A program made the position numbers and the translations under genes. The notes beneath the pieces are model-generated. The model was not told the DNA's origin. It made no database searches and saw nothing but the letters and a program-made list of their open reading frames with translations. Source: Epinephelus fuscoguttatus (Eukaryota; Chordata; Actinopteri; Perciformes; Serranidae). Taken from it: a stretch of 64,000 nt of DNA. The DNA lies in assembly GCF_011397635.1 (NCBI RefSeq), contig NC_064754.1, forward strand, positions 29,740,543 to 29,804,542, in the 5' to 3' direction. How positions within the stretch are numbered: position 1 is the stretch's first letter; the number at the start of each line of letters is the position of its first letter. Shown here in pieces: positions 22,801-34,297 of this stretch.

Positions 22801-25800
22801 TTGTCCTGTTGAATACAGGGGAGTTTTAAGCATGTAAGCACTGTGTGCTCTCTTTTGCCACTGTCTTCCATCAATTGCACATGTTTTGTCCCTGTAACTC
22901 CAGATTACTGTGCTGCATTCTGCACTCCCACTGTGTCCCAGTCCTCTTACCTGCACACTGTGGGAGAGAAGCTGCTGCCTGGGATAGACATACTGTGGAC
23001 TGGTAAGGCCGCACTGACCCAGAGCCAACACAGAAGTAGCCAAAGGTACAGTTTTATGATGCATATTTTTTGTACTCACTCTCCTATTTGTGTTATTTAG
23101 GCCCCAAAGTGGTATCCCACAAAATCTCTGTTGAGTCCATAGAAGAGGTGTCCTCCGTCCTGAAGAGGCCACCAGTCATATGGGACAATATCCATGCAAA
23201 TGACTATGACCCACAAAGGCTCTTCCTCGGACCATACAAGGTCAGCTTCTGACTGTAATCTCTGTTTATATTTATAATTTGAGATGTGTGCATCAGCTCC
23301 AATCTGATCTGTGTCCAGAAATAATTATATTAACATGATCTTGTCCTGTTAGGATCGTTCCACTGAGCTGATTCCCAAACTGAGAGGAGTGCTCACCAAT
23401 CCCAACTGTGAGTTCTACCCAAACTTTGTGGCCATCCACACCTTGGCTACATGGTGCAAAGCAACCCCTGATGGAGGACAGAGGGATGTAGAGATGGGTG
23501 AGTGCACAGTTTTTCTTGAAATGTAATGTACAACTCTCAGTGCTGCCTTTTCATTACATCTAGCAGCTTTGGCGTAGACGCAGAACAGCCCAGCTCAAAT
23601 GTGACTTAAACAATACACCAGTATAACTATAGTGATCATGGGGAAGGAGATGGGGTGTGTCCTATTTAGATAAATAAGCTCCTCCCCTAATCACGTACAT
23701 GCATAAAGACAGGAATATGTTGCTGAAATGTCACATTATACAAAGCGTGTGCAGGTTTCCAGTTTTAAAGTGTTTTTTTTTAAACAGTACTAGCATGAAC
23801 AAAGACCAGTGGCTGCTTGAAATTTTTAGAAAATGGTTGACACAGCCATGGGCAGTTTATGAAATAATGCGACCCTGGGCACAAACATGCAGAAGGCCCT
23901 ACCACCTCTCCTACACAGGAGCAAGACATTGTTGTTTTATATCTCTTTGTTGTCAAGCAGTGTTTCTTTGAGGTAATTTCTTTGTACTTTTTGTAGCTTT
24001 GTGTCTCTTTGTGGTTGTTTTGTGTCTCTTTCTTGTCATCTTGTGTATCTTTGAGGTAATTTTGTGTATTTTTTGTAGTATTGTGTCTCTTTCTAGTGAT
24101 TTTGTGTCTCTTTGAAGTAATCATGTGTATTTTTTATTTTTATTTTTACAGTTTTGTGTCTCTTTGAGGTAATTTTGTGTGGGTTTTTTGGGGGGGTATT
24201 TTGTGTCTGGATGTTTTGCCCCCTTTTGCAGTTATTTTGCCTCTCTTTGTGGTCTTTTTGTGTCTCTTTGTTGTAATTTTTGTCTTGCTGATCTGTACGT
24301 CTTAACTTGAATGACAGTTTACGGGTGACCTCCATGGACACAGCTTCGTTGCTAAGTGTACTGAAATTCTGACTTTTCTTGAGATACTAAACACGGAATG
24401 GAATCTGAAACTAGTGACACAGACAGGTGGATAATAGTTATAGAGGCAGAAGCCTGAAATATATAATATCTTTGGAAATGTGGATTCTGTGCAATGTCTC
24501 AATGTGTCTGACCTCCATCAGCTGGTGATGAGGAGCAGGACCCCTTCTACAGCCCCCAGAAAGCCCTGACCCTGGCCCTCACTGACTGGCTGCAGGAGTT
24601 TCTGAGCACTGATCAACCTGGAGGTATGAAAAAATACTTTTCATTAAACCACAAACAGTGGCAGGGGTGGAAGGCAGAGATGGGGTGGGAATCACATCCA
24701 GGCAACATGTGCCATCATTGTCCACGTCTCTCCAGGTCGTCCTTCAACTCGTCTCAAGAAGGAGTCGTCAGATGAGGAGCCCATGCAGACAGACATGGGA
24801 GAGAGCTCCTACATTCCTGGACCTGGGGAGAACCCGCTGTACACAGCAGAGCCTCTGACCCTGGATGACCTGAAGCTGCTGTCGGACCTCTTCTACCTGC
24901 CGTACGAACACGGGGCAACAGCCAGGACCATGCTGCAGGAGCTGGACTGGCTCAAGACCCACAGTTGGGATGCCGCTGCAGAAACAGACAAGGTAGTGTT
25001 GCATGTTTGAGACTTTTTTCTCCACAGCAGATGATGTTGTGAACAATGTTCTTCATCATCTAAATATATGCTTAAACACAGTTTTCCCAGAGTGTTGAGT
25101 GGCGTTCGAGAGCACAGCGTTTTGATGACATGTGCGAAGCAGTGGTGCAGATGTTCAATCGTCTGTCCAATGCCCCCAACCGCAGCATTCTGTACGACCT
25201 CTACAACTACATCTGTGACATCAAGAGTGGGGTTGGCTTGGCTCGAGCCTACATTAAAACACTCGGTAAGACAATCCAGATCTTCTAATGTTCATCAAAC
25301 CACACAGGCTTGTTTGTAAAAGGTTAGTTGTGTTTCATTATGTTGCTCATCTTTACCCACATTTATAACAAATTTTAATCCGTACTTATTTTTAGTCAGT
25401 GTATTACCTACAGTAGATGTCTATCGACACACCCTCAGTTTGGAGAAGCAGGCAGGAGTACTGCCATGGAAGCTAAGCAATGTACTGCTGTGGAAGGGCG
25501 GAGTGGCAAACCTTATTTAGCCATCTAAAAAAAGGCCCAACTAAAAAATATCAATATCAGTTTAAGTGTACGCTATATTTAGAATATTTTCACTGCTTTA
25601 CCTTACTGTTAGACAGCGATTTCCAACAGGGAACTTAAGCCGTAACATCACTCTCTTTAAAGCCAGACTCCATTGAGATAAACACTAATTTAACATCACT
25701 AAACACAGGAGTTGCTGGTCTACAGCTGCCGTGATCAGTTAGTTTGTTTGTGTAATTTTGTGACTTTGGGGTTTTAAAGGTTTAGTTTGGACTCACTAAA

Positions 25801-27690
25801 GTCACACAATAACAAACAATCTAACTGATCGGGGCAGCCGTGGATCAGCAACTCCTGTATTCAGCAAGCTAAAATTACTGTTTTTGTCAGTGGAGTCTGG
25901 CTTTGAAGAGAGTGACGTAATGGCTTCAGTTCCCCGCCAAAAACGCACTATTTTACGGCAAGGTAAAGCAGTTAAAATATTATAATATACCTGTTAATAT
26001 TATTTTTTAGGTGGGACTTTTTTAGGTTTATAAAACAAGTATTGTTTGTGCACCCATCCACAGCAGTACATCGTTTAGCTTCCATGGCAGTACTCCTGCC
26101 TGCTTCTCCAAAGCGGGGGTGTATTGATTGACAGCTACTGTAGGTAATACAGTGCCCATGGATAAATATCTCATACAACCTCACTTCACAAGATTCATAC
26201 TATCTCTTTAACCACGTAAGCATCATGTTATAATGTGTTTGCTTTCCTCAGGAGGGCAGGGTCGACCCTCAGCCCAGCCGATGAACGATGATCCTGAACC
26301 CTGGGGCTTCAGAGGAGGCCTCTCTGGAGAGTTCCAGGTAACGTCATCTAAAGACTGTGACATATTTGGTCATTTAGGCCACATTAAAGCTACCATTTCT
26401 CCCATTAATCACTATGTGTCAAGCATCCATCAATATGTTGAGTATGATTATTCCCGTACTTGTAGAGAATGCTGCCATGTCATGGAAACAGGGACCTGTA
26501 CAGACATCCTCCCATGACGGCGGTCTACTGCATACGGTCGTACTGCCCTGAGGATAAGGTTAGGATTTCAGCTCTTCAGACATTGTGATCATTTTTTGGC
26601 TAAAATTCAGTAGTGATGTTACAGTTTTGTTTTCTGCACTAGATGGCGGTGGAAAGGATTTTCACAGAGATGAAGAGCGCAGGAGACGGCAGAGTCCCCT
26701 TGATGATGCAGCCTCCACTTATCTGCGACAGGTGAGTCAGATTTCACTCTGGAGTGTTCATGCTTTTATACTCAAGTCCTAACATTCCCTCTGTCCCCAC
26801 TGCAGCCTGTCAACAGGTGAGATCTCCCCTTCCCCTCAGTGTGGTCTTGTTCTGGAGGATGAGATTGGGGTGTGTGGTTACGCCCTGGCGCTCACTGATG
26901 CCAAACCAGCTGCAGCCAAGATTCAGGTAATCAGCGTTTGAGTAGTTTCCAAAATACCAGATGAAGATACAGTGCGTTACTTGTTTTGTTTTATCTCAAA
27001 CCTCCAGAGGGCAGTAAGTGACTCAGTGTTGAAGGACTTCCCCTCCCTGGTTACCATACAAGTGCTGCCCCGGGTCACTGATCCTTCTCCAGCCAAGCGT
27101 ATGATTGGTCAGCTGTTGTCCTCCATCAGGAGCAGTGGTAGGTCAAGGCCTCTGATAATTCTTAGATGAGCCTCATGAAACTGGCCCGTAATCAATTCAT
27201 AAACTCAGGTTTAACAGGCTGCATATTCTCCACAAGGAGGCGCTGCTCAGTCAGTCACAGCAGCTCCACACCTGCCAACTCCTGCTAGCAGCGTCTGTTT
27301 ATTCATGCACATGTAGGCATATTGGGGTCATTTAAAACTCATAGTTTTCAATTATTATATTCTTATTCTTATATGCTTCATCAGTTCTGAATCCTCATGC
27401 ACCACAGCTGTGCAATGAGAGTATCAGCTGGTTTTGTGAGCTTTGCATCTATGAATCTGCACGACTTTGTACAAGTATCAATGAATTCCATTTTGAAGCA
27501 CAATCCTTGAAATTTCAAACATCTTCTTTATTTCCTTTTCCCCAACTTTCAAGGTTCCAGAGGAGCGTTCTGTGAGTTGAGGCAGAGTGATCGCAGGATG
27601 CTTGACTTCTACACTAAACTGGGCTCCTTCAAACCCATACAAATCGCCGGACTACCTGAAGGCATCCTCACTATGGGGACAAGCCTGTGA
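19875..27690 (+). CDS. oga: Protein O-GlcNAcase, short divergent copy
   Basis: Removes O-linked GlcNAc from Ser/Thr of nuclear and cytoplasmic proteins (GH84 domain). Seventeen exons: 19875-19947, 20142-20193, 20522-20619, 22027-22157, 22546-22717, 22904-23002, 23101-23240, 23353-23497, 24522-24623, 24736-24992, 25082-25265, 26252-26337, 26466-26558, 26643-26731, 26806-26926, 27008-27137 and 27554-27690. They give about 702 residues; human OGA has 916. GH84 landmarks are [43 protein letters not shown] (residues 131-135) and [12 protein letters not shown]. The helical stalk follows ([41 protein letters not shown]), then an acetyltransferase-like tail ([21 protein letters not shown]). Oddities are Glu135 where human has catalytic-site Asp177, loss of the ~125-residue linker between GH84 and stalk, and a gap of about 45 residues in the tail. 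The frame is open throughout, so the gene looks functional. It may be one of two teleost duplicates. Confidence 0.93.
20830..21990. other. OGA intron 3, no recognised content
   Basis: AT-rich intron of 1.4 kb. A 170-codon open frame at 21304-21816 and an opposing one at 21594-21935 overlap each other. Neither resembles a family I know. They may be remnants of a LINE or other element, but no conserved motif supports that. Confidence 0.4.
23850..24300. repeat. Dispersed repeat with degenerate minisatellite
   Basis: In OGA intron 8. A lead-in (ACCCTGGGCACAAACATGCA, CACCTCTCCTACACAGGAGC) passes into many imperfect units of TTTTGTGTCTCTTTG followed by WGGTAATTT. A second member lies at 37440-37745 with the same lead-in (CCCCTGGGCACAAA, CACCTCTCTTACATAAGAGC). 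The repeat makes spurious Lys/Thr/Gln-rich open frames on the minus strand. Confidence 0.75.
25397..26154. mobile_element. 758-bp near-palindromic fold-back element
   Basis: Fills most of OGA intron 11. The left end CAGTGTATTACCTACAGTAG is the near-perfect complement of the right end. The match continues inward, with GAGAAGCAGGCAGGAGTACT, TGCCATGGAAGCTAAGC and AGCCAGACTCCA complemented in order on the right arm. The centre is near 25790. It has no coding capacity. This is a non-autonomous DNA transposon of a kind abundant in spiny-rayed fish. I could not find a clear target-site duplication. Confidence 0.85.
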
Positions 27691-28012
27691 ACAAGATCGA
27701 TCACAAGGATTTTCCTCAGGTTTGAAATGTTGAGAGATGAAACTGTGACTAATTGCTAACTTTGCATCATGTCAAACTAAACTCCATCATCATTTCTGAT
27801 CAGTTAATATCATTTGATATGATTTGTGTAATCTAGTAACCATCACCATTCGCCAGTATCCTCCTACAAAGCTGTAACAATAGTCGAGGGAACGTTAAAT
27901 GAAATCTGAGTAACAGATGTGTAATGCAAAATACTACTGATTTTGTAGACATTAATATTTTAAAATGTAAAGTGATTATTTTTGAGATAAATTTGTTGTT
28001 TTAACCCAGCAC

Positions 28013-28018
28013 AATAAA
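28013..28018 (+). terminator. OGA poly(A) signal
   Basis: AATAAA 323 bases past the OGA stop codon. Confidence 0.65.
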
Positions 28019-28527
28019 AACGTTAAAAAAAATGTTCTGATTTGTTGCATCTGACACTTCACAGTTGGCGACATTAAAAACAAGACGTATACACAACAAA
28101 ACATTCAAACAAGATAATTTATTTCTTTGTATTTTGAGAGGGTACAAAATGAATATATGAATGGTTACTGTTTAAATAAAATAGCTGGTGTTTCAATTAT
28201 TCTCTGGCTTAAGAAACTAATGATATTCAGTCTATTAAAATGTGTGAGAACCATTTGTGGACCTGCTCAGAAGAACTCATCACATGTGCTTTATGAATCA
28301 GAAGTTGATATGCATCCAGTAATTAGACCCATTACATCAATAGAAATCAAATAACAGAGACTTCAGTGTGTCTGAAATGAAGATAAAACATAATGCAATG
28401 AGTGAGTTTAATATTTCAAGTAACTGAAGGACATTTGTTTCTCTTCTTTAAAATATTTTATCCTGTTTGTTCCCCTGAGTGTCTGACCAGCAGAGTTCGG
28501 CTGCAGGAGAGGAGATCCACATTACCC

Positions 28528-29402
28528 GGGGCCAGATGCATAAATGATGTGTTTGCAAAAGAAATATGCTTACACCACATTAACCGGTACCTATAAAGGA
28601 AGAATGTGCGATAAGAATGTGCGCAACTCACACATTCTTCCAACCAGGCATACACACGTTTTTAGCTGAGCTAGTTTTGGGTGAAATGATAAGGAGGAGA
28701 TTAAAAACAAGTTGAGAAACAGATAACATTTTTAGGTTATCACCATCACTGACTGTGATATCATTTTTGCAGTCTAAACAGCGCTCTGTAACATTTCAAT
28801 CTAAGGCACATTCATAAATTAAATTAAGTGTTTGAGTGATGAGTTTTGTCATCATTTTTATTCACATTCATCTCCGTTAGTGATTATTTGATATTGTCCT
28901 GTGAAGCACTTTATAAAGTCAGTTTCAACATGAGCGCTGTGAATGTATCACTGATCATCCTTCTGACGTTTAACAATAATGATGATTGAGATTTTACCGT
29001 GATGATGGTTTGCAGATATGTGATCAATTGGTGAAACAGAAGCTACAAATATCCACAGCTGTGTGTATTGACAGCCGCGCTGCTACCATTAGAGGCCCTC
29101 ACTGATGCGACAGTTCATGAAATTGCACTTTCTTTATCGTGCGTCTTATTTACAAGTCTAATGACTGGTGGTATAGATATGCAAACAGATGTTTAAGGGC
29201 ATTTCTACAAGCATTTATGGCGAACTGTGGGTGTGGAAATCAGGCTTGTGCATGTGCCACAATCATCAAGATTTAGAGAACAGGATCAGGTGTCGCACAG
29301 CTTTATAAATCGGACGAAAATAATGCATGTGCACATTTCTGCCTTTGTGCCTACACACAGTTTTAGTCATGAATCTACGCAGAGTTTTATGCATCTGGCC
29401 CC
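28528..29402. mobile_element. 875-bp terminal-inverted-repeat element
   Basis: Begins GGGGCCAGATGCATAAA and ends with the complement, TTTTATGCATCTGGCCCC. It contains no open frame of note, so it is a non-autonomous DNA transposon. It lies between the convergent genes OGA and CANT1, exactly in the seam between the two synteny blocks. No target duplication could be assigned. Confidence 0.8.
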
Positions 29403-29816
29403 TTGATAGACTGACTGCTACTCGTATATAAAGTTTTCTTTTTACCCAGACTCCTCTGGAATATCAGCAGTGTCTAATTATAAAAGTGTTTAAAATCTTA
29501 TTGGGTGGTGACCGTTTCTGTAACAGCGAGTCAGTTGTGTCGCCTTAACATGTCACATATAAACTGAAGTGGTGACACTTAATTGTCCTCCCTGGTGGTG
29601 GTGCAGCGTTCTCCTGCTCCTCTCATTTATCACACAATATAATTATAAAATATATATTTTTGGGTCATACGACATTATTGCACAGTAGAACTGAGGGGAA
29701 TGTAATACTAAGGACTCAAAGGAACAGTGTTGCACATGTACAGTCCAGTCTAAACTACAGAGGACCCCTGCAGATTTATTTATCCTCCAGGACTGTGTGC
29801 ACTTTCAGCGCCGTCC
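29403..29816. other. CANT1 3' flank
   Basis: Short stretch downstream of the CANT1 stop. A reverse AATAAA lies at 29775-29780, only 37 bases past the stop, so the real poly(A) site may lie further on. Nothing else is recognised. Confidence 0.4.
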
Positions 29817-32417
29817 TCAAATGAATTCCAGCCCCTCAAACTTCACATCCCCTATCTTTGTCTCGGGCATAAGCACCCGACCGTCTAGCGTAAATGCAAT
29901 GATGTAGGTGGCAATCTTGCCTGCATCCTCCTCTGATTTCAGGGCGAGAATTATCTGATCGTCTGTGTCTGGGACAAATTTAAACGAGGAGAAGCCGTGG
30001 GTTGGGTTGAGGGGTCCAACGTGCCGCACTGTTATGTAGCTGAAGTCTGCGGGGCAGGACAGGAGGAGGTTGGTGGCGCGCCGCTCGTCTGCTGTCTCTT
30101 CGTAGTGCTCGTGACTGGCACGGCGAGGGAGGAAGAACCAGCGCTGGAGACGCTCGCTCCACGCTGCTGATTCATGGATAAGGTAGCCTATAGAACAAGC
30201 AGAGTTGAAGAATGGAGAGTTAACAGATGAATTATGGAGACTGTGTGTAAATGTGACTGCCAATTATGGGTGTCATTTCTTCTTCATTCTCCTATGTAGA
30301 TATAAATGTCTCATTCTAAGGTAACAAAAACGCAATTCTTATTTTCAGGTGATTTATTCATACACACTGAGGCCTAGTCCACACGAGCACGGGTATTTTT
30401 AAAAACGAACTTTTCTGGCCTCCAGTTATTAAAAAATCTGCGTCCATACGAGCTGTGTAATAAAAATACCTCCACCCACATGACACCACAAATTCCACTA
30501 TCAAGCAATGTAATACACATGCCAAAGCAGTAGGTGGCGATATAACTCCTAACTGTAAGGCCACTGTAGCCAATAAGAAGGAAGTACAACATCATTACCG
30601 GAAAAACAACAAGCACGAAAAATCAATATAATAATATAATAATAAAAATATATATATATTTAATATGCTGCTAAATAACCTCAAATCGTCTCTCGCACAC
30701 ACTGGATTGGGTAATAACACAGCTGTTTTCTGTTTACATCGCACACTGTGACATCATACAATGGAGACGAGACAAAATAACTGCGGTTATCTTGTCCACA
30801 CATGACTGCTGACACTGGACTTTTCCAAAAAGTTCACCCTGGACTCCGGTTACAGGGGCCCAAAACTGCGGTAACGTGTGGATGAAAGGCCAAACCGTGA
30901 GCAAAGACTCATGGTTTTATAAATACCCGCGTCGGTGTGGACAGCCCCTCACTCTTTAAAGATGCAAATACAACACTTTATTTCAATTAAATTAAATGTA
31001 AACTTTAAATAGTTTTACTGCAACCATTTATTTCAAGGTTTTATTTGTCTATTTTTGGATGAAGAAACCCCTGACATCTGAAACCCAATCTACACTCTTG
31101 GTGCAAATTCAGTAATTGTTGTAAGTGGACAGGACTATAAAGAAGAAGAAGAAGAAGAGGAAACAAACAAACAAAAAAGGTCAGGACCTGGTGGTTGTAT
31201 CCCTGTTGCGCTCCGCAGGGCGTTGTAGTGCGGCACCCAGTTCTCATGCTGCACATCACCATGGTGGCCCACAACTTTCACCCACTCTGGGTGGTTGTTG
31301 ACGACTTCTCCAGAGGTTGTGGTCCACTCTTTCCCCAGGCCGCCAACATACAGGTGCTCATCCTTCACTGCCAGCCACTCTGCTTTGAATCCTGCACACA
31401 GAACAAGGACTGGTTTGTAAGAGGGAATGTAAACCTCGTAAAATGGCCGCCAACCTTTCCAAAGTTGTTTGCTACAACAATACGGCACATCACACATTGA
31501 AACAATCTAAGAAGGGCTATAGTGGCTATCTTTATACTATATTTTTGGATTTTCATTCTCAAATTTTTGAGTGCAAAACAAAGAATGTACAAATCAAAGG
31601 ATCTACATGTATACAATGGATAGAGTGAGCGACTTTTGGAGACTGACCTTTGGAGACTGAACCATCCCCATCAGGTAATATAACCCAGGGAACAGCCTGG
31701 TTGCCCTCGATCCTGTACACCACGCCTGTGCGGTCGTCCACACTGTACAGCTGACCGTTGAACGTCACCAGCTCGGACAGCTCCATACCTGCAGCACAGC
31801 AAGTCAAACAGTGAGGTAACCAACATACTGATGAGAAAACACAAACATTGTGAGCAGAGATCAGTTTGTGTCCCTCTACCTCGTCCTTTCTCAGCCAGAT
31901 GACTCTCCAGTGTGACCGTCTCAGCATCCCACTCCACCTCCAGTCTGTCAGCGCTGTCCGAAACAGTCAGGTACCCTCTTTTCATGTAGCTGAACCACGT
32001 CTGATCCTTAGAGCTACGTGACGCTGTGTCCAGATCTGCAACCACACCAATCCGGTAACGAATGCCATGCTTTGTCTTCTCTGGAGGACTTAACGGGTAT
32101 GTGTCATTGTAAGGTTTTTCCGCTCTCTGGTGCCGGGAGAGGCCTCGTGCAGTTTGTCTGTTAATGTCCCTGAAGACATCACCGTCACCCTCACTGTGCA
32201 GTTGCAAACTGTGAAACCTGTTGCGGTTGTAACCTCTGGTGACAGTGTCTCTGTCCCCGACTGTCCGGTGCAGGTATAACATGAGCACTAAAGCCAGCAG
32301 GGTGGCCACAGTGATCGCCCGCCATTTAGGGTGGAAGCGTGAGTCTGAGGAGGCAGCTTGTGTCATGGACGCCAAGGCCAGGGGGAGGCCTCGGACGGCA
32401 ACACCAAAGGAGGTCAT
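29817..32417 (-). CDS. cant1: Calcium-activated nucleotidase 1 (apyrase family)
   Basis: Golgi/ER type II membrane apyrase that hydrolyses UDP and GDP in a Ca2+-dependent way, supporting proteoglycan synthesis. Four exons on the minus strand: 32417-31880, 31788-31648, 31391-31188 and 30187-29817. They give about 417 residues from the Met of [12 protein letters not shown]; human has 401. A membrane anchor ([18 protein letters not shown]) sits near residues 30-48. The apyrase domain then shows the family sequences [131 protein letters not shown] and [13 protein letters not shown]. An upstream exon may add residues (see the separate entry). It is convergent with OGA. Confidence 0.95.
30370..30951. 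mobile_element. Terminal-inverted-repeat element in CANT1 intron
   Basis: The left edge GTCCACACGAGCACGGGTAT, followed by TTTTAAAA, is mirrored on the right by sequence complementary to GTCCACACCGACGCGGGTAT then TTATAAAA. The arms are about 35 bases with a few mismatches. It has no coding capacity and is a non-autonomous DNA transposon in the last CANT1 intron. Confidence 0.75.
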
Positions 32418-34247
32418 GGAAGTATCTTCTCCATCCTCACTGTCAGGCTTGGACTGGGGGTGATGACCACTATAGCCTGGGATAGAGAAGCACATCCGAT
32501 CAGACGCTTGATGACGGACATGGTTGCACAAAATGTAAATGATAATAAAACTGACAAAGAGGAGAAAAGTGCATTTGCATAAACTGTAAGAATTATTAAA
32601 TTGTTTTAAACATGCCAAGTCTGCTTAACACTTCTTAAGGTATTCAAATCACATGTCAAATTGTCTAGTTATTGTTCATTACATGGTACAAATGGCATTG
32701 TTTTCAGCTGACAAGGATCAAATCACTGTTTGTGAAGCTGTGTATTGTTAATTTCATCAAACTCTGTATAAAGTTTAAATAAAAAACACTGAAAACAATA
32801 GCTGGGGAAGATTAAACAATAAACATGGGAGAGGAGGACAACATGTCAGAAAAATGGGCTGTTGTTCCCATTGTTCTTTGTACACAACGGAGTACTGTTC
32901 TCGCAGAACCCCTAATATGCATACTGAGTAGGAAGCTGGGGCGTCTTCTCAGAATGACAAGCATATCACTAACTTGACTGTGTTCTGATGTTCATGTCAA
33001 ATGACTTTGTCTCTCTGAGCCCCAAAGATATTCGTTTGTAAAATGACATATCACTAGTGCTGTGTGTGGAAACAGCCAACTCCTGATGATCATCTATTCC
33101 TGTAATTCTTCTGTGTAGTAGAAGTTTAACACCTCTCATGCCTGTTGTAGTCTTCTATTGGTAGTACACGTCAGTGTTATAAACAACTTATCTAAAGCTA
33201 AAAGCCAGAAAACACATTCAACACCTGTGATTTCACCAAATGTCAAGATCTAAAACTATGCTAACAATGTGCAGAAGATCATGGGATCCACAGACTGAAC
33301 CCACATGTGCTAATGAATTATAGTTTCCTCTTTAGATCTACATACAGATGGTTTCATTTGAGTTACAAAAAGGTCTGACAAACCAGTATAGGGCTGGTAT
33401 GTATATGTACATGCCAACAGACAACCTGCCTGCTGAAATACGAGAGGTGTGCTTGGTCTGTGAGAACAACAGTACCAAGGTGACCCTCAACCTTTCCGTT
33501 GTCAATGGCAACCATAGTTATAGTAAATACGCTTCAGCACAGTCATGGGTTAAGCTCCCTCAACCCGTCTGCACTGAGTCATGAAAACATTTAAACATGC
33601 CTTTAATAGTAGTCAAACACAACCAACAATACTTAAATTTACTAGATTTTTTCTTTCTTTTTTTTTTTTTTTGCAAATGTAGCACACCAGACCTTTATTC
33701 CTGCTGTTCAGAAAGCAATTTCCTGAAAAAGTGAACCAGTTTCCTAGCAATTAGGAATGATTGCTCCAGATTTAAACATATGATTGAAGCATAATCTTAC
33801 AAGAAGTTAGTGTGACAACAAATTCAGCTTTACAATAAAGGGGATCTTGAGCAGTGGAGGATAATGCAACTGTATATTAAACATTTATTGCAGCGCTAAA
33901 GCAATATCTAGGTGGGACTGAAGTAGCAGAGCACTTGTGTAATTAAACTGATAAATCATCACCATTTTAGCAACAACCCAAAATAGGCCAACTGTCACCA
34001 CAGCATTAACAAAATGTTTCTGTGAAAGAACAATATCAGCCTGAGAGAATAGTCTGCTTTAATCACTATCTTAAAAGTATGGGTGACAACACAAACCAGT
34101 TTTTAGAAATATTTACCAAGAGGCTGTTTAGTATTACTGTAGTGCACCACATAATCTAACATCCTTTACAGCTGGTAACCATTACCTCTCTTCTGTCTCT
34201 TCAGCAGCCCTCCACACAAACTCATACTCCTTAACTAACATGCTCTT

Positions 34248-34249
<2 letters not shown>

Positions 34250-34293
<44 letters not shown>

Positions 34294-34297
34294 ACAC
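34250..34297. repeat. (CA)n microsatellite
   Basis: CA run of more than 20 units with one interruption near its 3' end. Confidence 0.95.

Noticed and set aside
23780-24341. Lys/Thr/Gln repeat proteins on the minus strand
   Set aside because: Translation of a degenerate minisatellite.
33348-33584. 78-codon frame with possible N-glycosylation sites
   Set aside because: No splice partners or homology; inside the CANT1 5' intron region.
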